Assembly (NCBI GenBank): GCA_038235275.1
Contig: JBBSUC010000014.1
Span: 1-64,000 of the forward strand
DNA from: Persicitalea sp038235275
GTDB taxonomy: Bacteria; Bacteroidota; Bacteroidia; Cytophagales; Spirosomataceae
Direction of reading: 5' to 3'
DNA: 64,000 nucleotides
Shown piece by piece: positions 29,140 through 37,370 of the stretch (its first letter is position 1; each line of letters begins with the position of its first letter). The position numbers and the translations under genes were made by a program. The notes beneath the pieces were generated by a model. That model saw nothing but the letters and a program-made list of their open reading frames with translations, did no database searches and was not told the origin of the DNA.

Positions 29140-30527
29140 ATTCCTTTTTCTGAACTTTTAATCCGCAGTTTAACTCCGCCCTTGGGCCTAAGCGTCACCA
29201 TCGGCTCCGGCACTATTTCCTGATTTTTGGAAAGTAAATTCACGTCAAAATCACGCAGCAAAATCGCCAGCACGAGTTGCATTTCCATCAGCGCGAAGTT
29301 GTTGCCAATGCACAGCCTAGGCCCGCCACCGAAGGGCAGATAGGCGTAAGTGGGGCGGTCCTTAGAGTTTTCTTCCGAAAAACGGTCGGGATTAAAAACC
29401 TCCGGCGCGTCCCAGTACTCGGAGCGGCGGTGCAGCGTGTAGGGACTGATGAGCACGTACGAATTAGCCGGAAAAGCGTAGGGACCAATCTGATCTTCGT
29501 CCAATGACCGCCGACTAATCACCCAGGCGGGCGGGTAAAGTCGCAACACTTCCTGCACTACTTGCATGGTGTATTTCAAATCCCGCGCTTTCTCGTAGGT
29601 CGAAGTTTCTTTTTGGGCAAAAACTACCTTGCCCTCCTCCCTGAATTTTTCAATGACACCGGGGTGCTTTGCCAACAAATATAAAGCCCAGGAAAGCGCG
29701 TTGGCGGTGGTTTCGTGGCCCGCCATAAAAATGGTCGTCACCTCGTCGCGGAGCTGGCCATCCGACATCGTCTCGCCCGTTTCCTCGTCGCGGGTGTGCA
29801 TCAGCATATCCAGCAGGTCGTCGTGCCGCAGGTTGGAATTACGCTTGCGCTCCTCGCGCCGACCGTTGATGATGCCGTAAATCACCTCCTCGACCTTCGC
29901 CACCGCCGCCAGATATTTCTTATTGCGTGGCGTGGGAATACTCAGCGGAGGACGGATAAAACTTTTCAGCGTTTGGTCAGCAAAGTGCATGATGCCGTCA
30001 ATGGCGGGTGAGATACCCGCCACGCGGTCGCCCACGTCGGTGCTGAACAGGGCCTTGGTCACGATGTTGAGCGTGAGCCGCATCATATCTTTGCTGATAT
30101 CGCGCGGTTGGGCGGCGTCGTGATCTTTCCAATCGGCGGCTAAGGCCTCGGCTTCCTGAGCCATCATGTCGGTCATCAGGGCCAGGCGTTGTTTGTAAAA
30201 AGCGGGCTGGGCCAGTTTGCGCTGCCGCCGCCAGAAATCTTCCTCGCTCGTCAGCAGTCCGTTACCCAGGAAAGTGGCCAGAATGGCGTAAGCTTCGCTC
30301 TTGTGGTAGTTGCGGTTATTTTCCTGCAAAACGTACTTGACGTCCTCGGCCGTTTGCAGAATAGTCAAGTCGCGCCGCAGCACATTCACTACCGAAAGCC
30401 GCTCATGCTGCTCCTGCAAGCGCAGTAAAAAACCCAGCGGATCGCTGATAAACGGGAAAGTACTACCCACCAAAGGCCACCCACGCTGGCGCGGTACTTC
30501 TTGCACGGGTTCGGATGAAGTTTGCAT
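29136..30527 (-). CDS. Cytochrome P450
   Basis: A 463-residue P450. The I-helix oxygen-activation motif is AGHETTANALSWALY. The ExxR motif is in QEVLRLYPPAW. The heme-binding loop FGGGPRLCIGNNFALME contains the axial cysteine. PERF-like NPDRFSEENS precedes it. No membrane anchor is seen, and the N-terminus starts MQTSSEPVQEVPRQRGWPL. The ATG at 30527 is preferred over one at 30578 that falls in the heptamer array. The substrate may be a fatty acid, terpene or sugar-linked lipid. It is coupled to the UDP-sugar dehydrogenase in a polysaccharide locus, which is an unusual setting. No ferredoxin is adjacent. Confidence 0.92.
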   Translation of the reverse strand: MQTSSEPVQEVPRQRGWPLVGSTFPFISDPLGFLLRLQEQHERLSVVNVLRRDLTILQTAEDVKYVLQENNRNYHKSEAYAILATFLGNGLLTSEEDFWRRQRKLAQPAFYKQRLALMTDMMAQEAEALAADWKDHDAAQPRDISKDMMRLTLNIVTKALFSTDVGDRVAGISPAIDGIMHFADQTLKSFIRPPLSIPTPRNKKYLAAVAKVEEVIYGIINGRREERKRNSNLRHDDLLDMLMHTRDEETGETMSDGQLRDEVTTIFMAGHETTANALSWALYLLAKHPGVIEKFREEGKVVFAQKETSTYEKARDLKYTMQVVQEVLRLYPPAWVISRRSLDEDQIGPYAFPANSYVLISPYTLHRRSEYWDAPEVFNPDRFSEENSKDRPTYAYLPFGGGPRLCIGNNFALMEMQLVLAILLRDFDVNLLSKNQEIVPEPMVTLRPKGGVKLRIKSSEKGI

Positions 30528-30576
30528 AGCGGATAATTTCGTTTGGTTTGCCCTATATTTGAAGCTTGTGAAAGCC

Positions 30577-30604
30577 ATAGGCTGTAGGCTTTATGCTGTA
30601 GGCT
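30577..30604. repeat. Heptamer word array, arm 1
   Basis: Words ataggct, gtaggct, ttatgct and gtaggct follow one another at exactly 7 bp. The inverted counterpart starts at 30672. The pair spans the intergenic region between P450 (minus) and purH (plus), where both promoters must lie. A TATATTTG box on the plus strand is at 30554-30561. Confidence 0.65.
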
Positions 30605-30671
30605 CTGAGAATTAGCTTCAAATTTACGTAATCATACAACCTCATACCGTCTTTTTCATAAACCAACGAAC

Positions 30672-30703
30672 AGCCTATAGCCTAAAGCTTACGGCCTAAA
30701 GCC
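30672..30703. repeat. Heptamer word array, arm 2 (inverted)
   Basis: Words agcctat, agcctaa, agcttac and ggcctaa, 7 bp apart, are the inverse of the words at 30577-30604. It ends 6 bp before the purH ATG, so the purH leader could fold into a long imperfect hairpin. Confidence 0.65.
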
Positions 30704-30709
30704 AAAAAA

Positions 30710-32245
30710 ATGCATAAAAAAATCTCCTCCGCCCTCATTTCCGTCTATTCCAAAGAAGGTCTCGAACCGCTCGTGCGGCTTTTGCACAAGAACGATGTCA
30801 AACTCTACTCCACGGGCGGCACTCAAACGTATCTTGAAGACCTCGGCCTGCTCGTAACGGCGGTGGAAAGCCTGACGGGCTACCCGTCTATTTTCGGCGG
30901 GCGCGTCAAGACGTTGCACCCGGTGGTGTTTGGCGGCATTCTCTACCGTCGCGACGACAAAGGCGACCAGGCGCAGGCGGCGGAGTACAATATTCCGGCT
31001 TTGGATATGGTGGTCGTGGACCTTTATCCCTTCGAGGAAACCGTCGCTTCGGGAGCTAATCCCGCCGAGATTATCGAAAAAATCGACATCGGCGGCATTG
31101 CGCTCATTCGGGCTACGGCCAAGAATTTTCAGGACACGCTCATCGTTTCGTCGCGCGACCAGTACGCCGATACGCTGAATTTATTGACCCAAAAGGGAGG
31201 CAAAACCGACCTGTCCGACCGTCGTAAATACGCTGCGGCGGCCTTTGGCGTGTCGTCGCACTACGATACGGCCATCAACCGCTGGTTTTTGGAGGGCGAT
31301 TCGTCCGTCGTAGACAGCGTCCGTGATTTTGAAAAACTGCCTTCGCAAAGCCTACGCTACGGCGAGAACCCACACCAGAATGCTACTTTCTACGGCGATC
31401 TGGACGCCATGTTCGTCAAGTTGCACGGCAAGGAGCTTTCCTACAATAACCTCGTGGATGTGGATGCCTGCGTGGGCCTGATCGACGAATTTCAGGACGC
31501 CGGGCCGACCTTCGCCATCATTAAGCACACCAATGCCTGCGGCATCGCCACCGCCGATACGGCCCGCCAGGCCTACGTCAACGCGCTGGCTTGCGACCCG
31601 GTGTCGGCCTTTGGCGGGGTGCTAATCACCAATACCAACGTGGACGCCGCCACCGCCGAGGAGTTGAACAAGCTCTTTATGGAAATCCTGATTGCCCCCG
31701 CCTACTCGGAAGACGCGCTGAAAATTTTGCAAAGCAAGAAAAATCGCATCCTGCTAAAACGCAAACCACTCCAATTACCTGGCGAAATGTTCAAAACCAT
31801 CCTGAACGGCGTGCTGCAACAGGATAAAGACAACGTCACCGAAACCGTCGACGACATGACGACCGTCACGGAAAAAGAGCCGACCGCCGCCGAACTGAGC
31901 GCCCTGGAATTCGCGACGAAAGTCTGCAAGCACACCAAGTCCAACACCATTGTGCTGGCCAAAGAAAATCAACTCCTCGCCAGCGGCACGGGCCAAACCT
32001 CCCGCGTGGATGCCCTGCGCCAGGCCATCGACAAGGCCAAAAACTTCGGCTTCGACCTGCAAGGTGCGGTGATGGCTTCCGACGCCTTTTTCCCCTTTCC
32101 CGACTGCGTCGAAATCGCCAAAGAAGCGGGCATCACAGCCGTCGTCCAGCCCGGCGGCTCCATCCGCGACAAAGATTCTATCGCCTACTGCGACGCGAAT
32201 GGCGTGGCAATGGTAACGACGGGGGTGCGGCATTTCAAGCATTGA
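30710..32245 (+). CDS. purH: Bifunctional AICAR formyltransferase / IMP cyclohydrolase
   Basis: A 511-residue enzyme for the last two steps of de novo IMP synthesis. The N-terminal MGS-like cyclohydrolase has LISVYSKEGLEPLVR, ELYSTGGTQTYL-like KLYSTGGTQTYL, and GRVKTLHPVVFGGILYRRD. The C-terminal formyltransferase has SYNNLVDVDACVGLIDEF, IIKHTNACGIAT, and the folate-site AVMASDAFFPFPDCVEIA and VQPGGSIRDKDSI. The length is normal. The ATG at 30710 fits the family. A long 5' leader contains heptamer words. No purine riboswitch was recognised. Confidence 0.96.
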   Translation: MHKKISSALISVYSKEGLEPLVRLLHKNDVKLYSTGGTQTYLEDLGLLVTAVESLTGYPSIFGGRVKTLHPVVFGGILYRRDDKGDQAQAAEYNIPALDMVVVDLYPFEETVASGANPAEIIEKIDIGGIALIRATAKNFQDTLIVSSRDQYADTLNLLTQKGGKTDLSDRRKYAAAAFGVSSHYDTAINRWFLEGDSSVVDSVRDFEKLPSQSLRYGENPHQNATFYGDLDAMFVKLHGKELSYNNLVDVDACVGLIDEFQDAGPTFAIIKHTNACGIATADTARQAYVNALACDPVSAFGGVLITNTNVDAATAEELNKLFMEILIAPAYSEDALKILQSKKNRILLKRKPLQLPGEMFKTILNGVLQQDKDNVTETVDDMTTVTEKEPTAAELSALEFATKVCKHTKSNTIVLAKENQLLASGTGQTSRVDALRQAIDKAKNFGFDLQGAVMASDAFFPFPDCVEIAKEAGITAVVQPGGSIRDKDSIAYCDANGVAMVTTGVRHFKH

Positions 32246-32252
32246 GGTCTTG

Positions 32253-32333
32253 GAGGCACAAAGGGGCAAATGGGGACTGCCGCAAGAGTATTCGCCCATT
32301 CTATCATTCTATCATTCTATCATTCTATCATTC
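32253..32333. repeat. Octamer word arrays of two kinds around a core
   Basis: Words gaggcaca, aaggggca and aatgggga (32253-32276) are followed by ctgccgcaagagtattcgccc and then four attctatc words (32298-32329). On the other strand the latter are GAATGATA, the same GAATNNNN form as at 13834 and 15326. The two arms are not inverted copies of each other. The region lies between the purH stop and the GNAT start. Confidence 0.65.
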
Positions 32334-32341
32334 AATATTAA

Positions 32342-32866
32342 TTGACCCACGCTGCTTTCTCCGACCTACCCGATCTCACTGCCCTCATCAATAGCGCCTA
32401 CCGGGGCGATAGCTCCCGCAAGGGCTGGACCACCGAAGCCGATCTACTCGGCGGCATCCGCACCAGCGAGGACAGCCTGGCCGAGACGCTGGCCAAGCCC
32501 GACGCCACCATCCTGCTGCACCGCGACGAAGCCACCAACGCCCTCATCGGCTGCGTGTATCTCGAAAAAAAAGAAGATTTGATGTACCTCGGGATGCTGA
32601 CCGTTTCGCCGGAAATTCAGGCGCGGGGTCTTGGCAAAAAAATGATGCAGCAAGCCGAAGAATACGCCCGCTCCCTGGGCTGTCGGACGGTGGAAATGAC
32701 GGTAATTTCGCAACGCGCCGAACTCATCGCCTGGTACGAGCGGCGCGGCTACGCGCTCACGGGCGAGACGCGGCCTTTTCCGATGGACGATCCGCGCTTT
32801 GGGTTGCCAAAAACGACGTTGGGATTTGTGGTGATGCGGAAAGAGATTCCGTCAGGGAGCGCTTGA
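32342..32866 (+). CDS. GNAT family N-acetyltransferase with TTG start
   Basis: A 174-residue GNAT enzyme. The acetyl-CoA loop is visible as LGMLTVSPEIQARGLGKKMMQ (Gly-rich R/Q-x-x-G-x-G/A pattern). AWYERRGYALTGETRPFP is the usual C-terminal signature. The only start is TTG at 32342, directly preceded by an in-frame TAA at 32339-32341. Relatives usually begin with a few more residues (a strand before this point), so the octamer array may have replaced the original start. A broken copy of its 3' half is at 37371-37626. The substrate is unknown. Confidence 0.78.
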   Translation: MTHAAFSDLPDLTALINSAYRGDSSRKGWTTEADLLGGIRTSEDSLAETLAKPDATILLHRDEATNALIGCVYLEKKEDLMYLGMLTVSPEIQARGLGKKMMQQAEEYARSLGCRTVEMTVISQRAELIAWYERRGYALTGETRPFPMDDPRFGLPKTTLGFVVMRKEIPSGSA

Positions 32867-33003
32867 CACAAATCTTAATCGGTTTCAATAAGCTTCCTTC
32901 CGGTGAGCAATTTTTATTCTAGAAATTGCTCACCAGCTCATTTTCCAGGGTGTAAATCAACCCAATGATACATAAACCAAGAAAACGCGGGGGCGGCCCC
33001 GGA

Positions 33004-33573
33004 CTACGAAAGCGGAAAGAGAATGACGAAGGTCATTTTTACGTTATCGTCGGTTTTTACTCCCAGAAAGGAGGGGCGTTCCACGTCATAGGCCGTCAGA
33101 CTGACATCGAAGCCGCCCTCCACCCTAAGCTGTTCTTTGGTAGCTTTCTCGGTGGCCTGTATGACCACCGGCTTAGCCACGCCGTGAAATGTCAGCGTTC
33201 CCTTAATGGTTAGCTTGCCATCGGCACCGGTCTCAATCGACTGACTCACAAAGGTCACATTGGGGTATTTAAGCCCTTCCATAACCTCCATGCCGTGCGA
33301 ATCCCGGTTGCCGTTGCCGCTGTCGAACGAGGCTATCTTAATCGAAACGGCCACGTTGTCGATATGCTTCGTCTGGTCATTGTAGTTCATGGCGCAGTTC
33401 ACGTCGTGGCTCACCGCATCCCAGGTGTGGATAGCGTGGTTCATGGTGTAACTCACCGTCGAGCCCCGCCGGTCGGCCACTACCTTGCGGCTGGTATTGG
33501 ACCGGATAAAACCGGTCAGTAGGATAAGGGCCGCTACGGTCAGGCCGTAGCGGATTTGGTTGATTGAAAACAT
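33004..33573 (-). CDS. YceI family protein
   Basis: A 189-residue protein with an N-terminal hydrophobic segment and then the lipocalin-like YceI fold: HTWDAVSHDVNCAMNYNDQT, SIKIASFDSGNGNRDSHGMEVMEGLKYPNVTFVS, and LTIKGTLTFHGVAKPVVIQA. YceI proteins bind isoprenoids such as ubiquinone-like molecules in the periplasm and are often encoded with b561-type cytochromes, as here (11 bp upstream). The gene is probably last in the run that includes the Rieske protein. It carries no Cys lipobox. Confidence 0.85.
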   Translation of the reverse strand: MFSINQIRYGLTVAALILLTGFIRSNTSRKVVADRRGSTVSYTMNHAIHTWDAVSHDVNCAMNYNDQTKHIDNVAVSIKIASFDSGNGNRDSHGMEVMEGLKYPNVTFVSQSIETGADGKLTIKGTLTFHGVAKPVVIQATEKATKEQLRVEGGFDVSLTAYDVERPSFLGVKTDDNVKMTFVILFPLS

Positions 33574-33584
33574 AGCGAAACGGG

Positions 33585-34256
33585 TTAAAAGCGAAGAACA
33601 ATAATTGAGGCAGCGAAGGCACTGAACGTGGTGTAGGCCGCTGCCCGGTGGTAGGGTTTCAGATCGGGATGGTTGTCGATCTGGCGCGCCAGTACATTGG
33701 TGGCAATCATTCCCGTCAGGTGGACGATAGAAAGGTATTTGTGCAGCCGGATCGAACTAAGGCCGTGCCGCTCGGCAATCAGCGGGGGCGGAGCCGTGAA
33801 AGCCAGCAATGCGGTGGTCGCGTAGGATATGTTGATTACGGTGGCCGAGGTTTCGTGGGTACTGCGCAACCGCGTGTAATCACTGCCTTTGGCATTGTAG
33901 AGCTTGGCCCCCAGAATGCCCTGCACCACGTAACCGGCCAGGGTGACAAAGCCCATCACTTGGTGGGAAACCAGCATCGTCCGGCGAATACTTAGTTCTT
34001 TTTGACGGCCCTCAACCGTCAACGGGGCTACGTGGATGACCCGCAGTAATCCTTTGGGACCCCAGAAGACGCTTTGCGAGGGCATCATTTTGGGAGGCAG
34101 CAAGGGCTGTGACTCTACATCGGAAGTCAGGCCATCCAGCAGATCATTAGCCGACGTGGTATCGGCCGTTTGCAGTCTGGAAACCGTCGTCGTATCCTGC
34201 GCCAGACCGTTATGCCACAGCAGGAAACTCAAAAAAGTCAGCATTAGTCGGTACAT
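33585..34256 (-). CDS. Cytochrome b561-like membrane protein
   Basis: A 223-residue protein. A signal-like N-terminus and a polar stretch (about 20-95) precede four hydrophobic segments. Each carries a histidine near an end: SHQVMGFVTLAGYVVQGI, STHETSATVINISY, RLHKYLSIVHLTGM, and HRAAAYTTFSAFAAS. This spacing fits a four-helix b-type heme protein of the b561 kind. The sequence is otherwise unfamiliar, so heme binding is inferred from the histidines and the neighbours (Rieske and YceI). It could be a redox partner of both. Confidence 0.5.
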   Translation of the reverse strand: MYRLMLTFLSFLLWHNGLAQDTTTVSRLQTADTTSANDLLDGLTSDVESQPLLPPKMMPSQSVFWGPKGLLRVIHVAPLTVEGRQKELSIRRTMLVSHQVMGFVTLAGYVVQGILGAKLYNAKGSDYTRLRSTHETSATVINISYATTALLAFTAPPPLIAERHGLSSIRLHKYLSIVHLTGMIATNVLARQIDNHPDLKPYHRAAAYTTFSAFAASIIVLRF

Positions 34257-34342
34257 GGGAAGTATGTTTTAAACCAACCCGTTCGAGTTGGTTAGTATCA
34301 CAAAAAGCTCAATTAAGAAGCAGCAGGAAAGCGCATTCGGTT

Positions 34343-34846
34343 TTATTCGGTCACTGTCAGGGTGTTGCCATCGGCACTCAGCGTAGCCTTGTATACTTTC
34401 AGGGCGGTGTTGGAGGGACCATTCTTCACCGTGCCATCGTCATTGTAGCGGGAGCCGTGATTGGGGCAGTAAAAATTATCTTCCCCCAAGCGGTATTCAA
34501 TGGTGGTACCCTGGTGGGTACACACTTTACTGAGGGCGATGAATTTACCCCCCTTTGCGTTGGCCACGATAATGTCGCCCGGCGTGACAAAGCCGCCTTC
34601 CGTTTTGAGCGGTTTGTAAGTAGTATTCGTCAAATCGAGGGTAAAGTTTACCTTACCCTGGCTAGGCGACGCATTGCCGTTTAGCCCCGTAGCGGGGGTA
34701 GGGGGAGCAGGTTGAGGATCGCTGTCTTTCGAGCAGGACGACAGGGTGCCCATGCAATAGAAGGCCATCAGGGCTGAACTGCTCAGACCCAAAGTACGCA
34801 TAAACTCGCCCCGCTTCATCACGTCAATTGTTGGCTGGTTTTTCAT
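34343..34846 (-). CDS. Rieske [2Fe-2S] protein
   Basis: A 167-residue protein. The N-terminus (MKRGEFMRTLGLSSSAL, then a lipobox-like SSC) indicates an exported lipoprotein. The Rieske ligands are CTHQG (Cys and His) and CPNHGS (Cys and His), in the normal order with about 20 residues between. It is a probable periplasmic electron carrier. It belongs to the minus-strand run with b561-like and YceI genes and lies 50 bp downstream of the barrel gene. The binding loop lacks the extra cysteines that form a disulfide in bc1-complex Rieske proteins, so a stand-alone carrier is favoured. Confidence 0.87.
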   Translation of the reverse strand: MKNQPTIDVMKRGEFMRTLGLSSSALMAFYCMGTLSSCSKDSDPQPAPPTPATGLNGNASPSQGKVNFTLDLTNTTYKPLKTEGGFVTPGDIIVANAKGGKFIALSKVCTHQGTTIEYRLGEDNFYCPNHGSRYNDDGTVKNGPSNTALKVYKATLSADGNTLTVTE

Positions 34847-34896
34847 AGGAAATAGATAAAATTAGGATGGATAGAATGAATGAATGAAAATAGGAA

Positions 34897-36345
34897 TTAT
34901 AAATGGTAGCGCAGGGATAGAAAAGCACCCGTGCTGAGCAGGGGCACGTTGAAATAGCCGATTGGCCGGATGGGTATCTTCATGAATGGCTCAAGCTGCC
35001 ACGACAGGTGTCGGCTCAGGGGACGTTCGTAGCCAACCGAGACGTTGACATTACTAAATCCAAATCGCCCCCCTTTCCGCCCAAGTGCCTTATTGTCGTA
35101 CTGGCGCGATCCAATCGCGGGATCATCGGGATGAGCAAACTGGTAATCGTACACCTCCCGGTTGAAGTAGTAGCTGGTAACGCCAGTGCTGACAAACCAC
35201 CGGGTGGGGCCCCACGCCGAGCCGCCGGGCTGACGAAAAATGTCGTAACGCAGATTTAGTGGCACATCGACCATCATACATTTCGCCGTTACACTTTCTG
35301 GTAGCACAGGTAGGTATTTCAGAGCCCCCGGCGGCCAGGTGTAACTGGCCACCGATGCGTCGTAGCGTTTGGTGCTCCAAAGTGCTCCGGTTTGTAAACT
35401 AAGTCGTGGCAAGACCTGGTATTGAACCATCGCGCCGACGTTGCTGCCTAGCTGGTTCAGATTGTGGAGACCGACGCTGCTCAAATCCGGCGACAGCACG
35501 GCCTGCACGCTCAAACGGGACAGGATGTCAGCCGCCGAACGTCTGGCAGATAAACGAACCGGGGTGATGGGAGCAACGGGCGGTTCAATTGGTTCGGGTG
35601 CCGCCGATTCTACCCATTTTGTTCCTCTGATGGGCCGTATTTCCAGGGTTAGTCCCGACCAGCGGTCCATCTTGGCGGTTGGTTCCGCCTGCCTGTTCGC
35701 GGTCCCGGAAGGCTGGGAAAAAGCGAAAGCAGCGGTCTGCTGACGCATTGAAGTAAGCTCATCCCCAACCGAATCCGGCCGATTACGAATCGCTACGGTC
35801 GACTGTGTGACGGCAGGCTTAGGTGCGGAGGTTTCGGACACTACGGCTTTGTCAAATACAGGCGGCACCTCGCGGGGCGGCGTCGTGGTAAATGATGGAT
35901 GACGATGAGGCTGGTTGGTCAACGCAGGCGTTGGGTTGTTGGGTAGGTCTGACGACTGTGCGCCAACAGGGCGGCTGGCAGTTTCACCCTGAGCCTGCTG
36001 AGTTTGCTTTGCCGACGGGAACACTGGATTACGACTGTCCGGCTGGTCCGTGGGGGACAAGATGGGCTGACTGGCTGTCGTTATCGGGTATCCGGTGGTA
36101 GGCACTTTCCCGTTCGTACCGGTCTCGGTCTGGCGGCTGTACCAGTAAACACCGCCTGCTGTTATCAACGCCAGAATTGCGGGTAGCCCCCACCGCAGCA
36201 GTTTGGCACCCAACGGCGGGCGAGGGTGATTCATTCGGGCTTGTAAGTCTTGCCAGGCGGCAGGATTTTTCGCAGGATTCGCTCTTTCTGCCGATTTCCT
36301 GAAGAGATCATCCAGCTCGTCATCGGACCAGTTTTGCGTGTTCAT
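34897..36345 (-). CDS. Putative anti-sigma protein fused to an outer-membrane barrel (copy 2)
   Basis: A 482-residue protein built like the product of 11832-13445. The cytoplasmic segment (about 1-43) has DDELDDLFRKSAERANPAK and a conserved Trp (NPAAWQDLQAR). One helix (WGLPAILALITAGGVYWYS) spans the inner membrane. A Pro/Thr/Gln-rich linker runs to about residue 265. A barrel of about 215 residues ends LSTGAFLSLRYHL, with a terminal aromatic/hydrophobic residue as in outer-membrane proteins. Its start overlaps the sigma gene by 26 bp. Sequence identity with copy 1 is low, but the order of parts is the same. Anti-sigma activity is inferred. Confidence 0.6.
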   Translation of the reverse strand: MNTQNWSDDELDDLFRKSAERANPAKNPAAWQDLQARMNHPRPPLGAKLLRWGLPAILALITAGGVYWYSRQTETGTNGKVPTTGYPITTASQPILSPTDQPDSRNPVFPSAKQTQQAQGETASRPVGAQSSDLPNNPTPALTNQPHRHPSFTTTPPREVPPVFDKAVVSETSAPKPAVTQSTVAIRNRPDSVGDELTSMRQQTAAFAFSQPSGTANRQAEPTAKMDRWSGLTLEIRPIRGTKWVESAAPEPIEPPVAPITPVRLSARRSAADILSRLSVQAVLSPDLSSVGLHNLNQLGSNVGAMVQYQVLPRLSLQTGALWSTKRYDASVASYTWPPGALKYLPVLPESVTAKCMMVDVPLNLRYDIFRQPGGSAWGPTRWFVSTGVTSYYFNREVYDYQFAHPDDPAIGSRQYDNKALGRKGGRFGFSNVNVSVGYERPLSRHLSWQLEPFMKIPIRPIGYFNVPLLSTGAFLSLRYHL

Positions 36346-36898
36346 TGTGGTTTTTTTTTTGAAGCATGGCTCTTAGGTTTTCCCGCGCCCGGGTCAGATT
36401 CGACCGGGAGGTACTCACTGAAATATTGAGTTGGTCTGCAATTTCTTCGTGGCTGTAGCCATCGATAACGTACAGATTAAATACCAGCCGATAGCCCGCC
36501 GTTAACTGACCGATTACCGCCAGCAACTCTTCGTAGGCGATCTGACTGTAGGTGTCGGCAGCCGAAACAACGACCTGATCGGCCACTTGGTCGATGTCAT
36601 CATGATATTGGTGCCGGACAGTCTGCCGGTACTGATCCAGGGCCGTATTGATTAAAATTTGCCGAAGCCACGCCTTGAAGGGAAGTTCAGGATTGTACTG
36701 GTCGAGTTTGGTGAATACCTTCATAAAACTATCGTTCAATACATCCATTGCTTCTTCGGGGGTAGGTGTGTAGCGTAGACATATGGTCATCGCATATCGG
36801 TAGAACTGATCGTAGAGCAGCTCCTGACTCTTGCTGTTGTTGCGCCGACAACCCGCTAGTAGCTCAGCCAAATTTGTTGACACGAGATGTGCTGCCAC
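36320..36898 (-). CDS. ECF-type RNA polymerase sigma factor (copy 2)
   Basis: A 192-residue sigma factor. Region 2: QELLYDQFYRYAMTICLRY and EEAMDVLNDSFMKVFTKL. Region 4: QLTAGYRLVFNLYVIDGYSHEEIADQLNISVSTSRSNLTRA. The start is GTG at 36898. Near the 3' end, ten A residues in a row (36351-36360 on the plus strand as T) lie before the start of the barrel gene. It heads the run with the barrel, Rieske, b561-like and YceI genes, so these are its likely targets by self-control; this is an inference. Confidence 0.88.
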   Translation of the reverse strand: MAAHLVSTNLAELLAGCRRNNSKSQELLYDQFYRYAMTICLRYTPTPEEAMDVLNDSFMKVFTKLDQYNPELPFKAWLRQILINTALDQYRQTVRHQYHDDIDQVADQVVVSAADTYSQIAYEELLAVIGQLTAGYRLVFNLYVIDGYSHEEIADQLNISVSTSRSNLTRARENLRAMLQKKNHNEHAKLVR

Positions 36899-37370
36899 AG
36901 AATAAATGGTTGGTTTAATGATCGGCCCTCAAGGTTTTTACTCAACACTCCGGTCAGGCGCACACCAGCGAATGAGCCTATTGGCTGTACCCGCTCCGGC
37001 CCCCACTGACTGGCTGGATTTACTGGCAGCCCTGACTTGCCTTTGGCATTTATTGGACTGTACGGGTCAATAGGTAATAATGCTGCGCCGGATCAAAAAA
37101 ATAATTGTGCCTACATGAAATCAGGCAGTCTGTGGACCCCGTCGGCGGGTCGGGCGGTCCATAGTAAGATCATGTCTGCCCCGCGACCTGCGCGCTGAGG
37201 TGGGCCAGAGCCGATACACAGGACGGTCCACAAGCATGGCCAGGCAGGACGTAGCCGGGCCTCTCCTTTCCGTCAAAGGAGGATCTGGATAGGTCTTCGT
37301 AGCGAACAGATGGATGGGGGTTTTTAGCCATTGCAGCACTATATTTGACTTTCCATTGAACGTGTACAAA
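36899..37370. other. Non-coding stretch with degraded sequence
   Basis: No convincing gene is seen. A short perfect hairpin CTCCTTT/AAAGGAG is at 37263-37281. A frame of 118 codons on the minus strand (37121-37477) has no recognisable motif and mostly opposes the GNAT remnant. The region is probably decayed accessory DNA at the boundary of the island. Confidence 0.4.
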
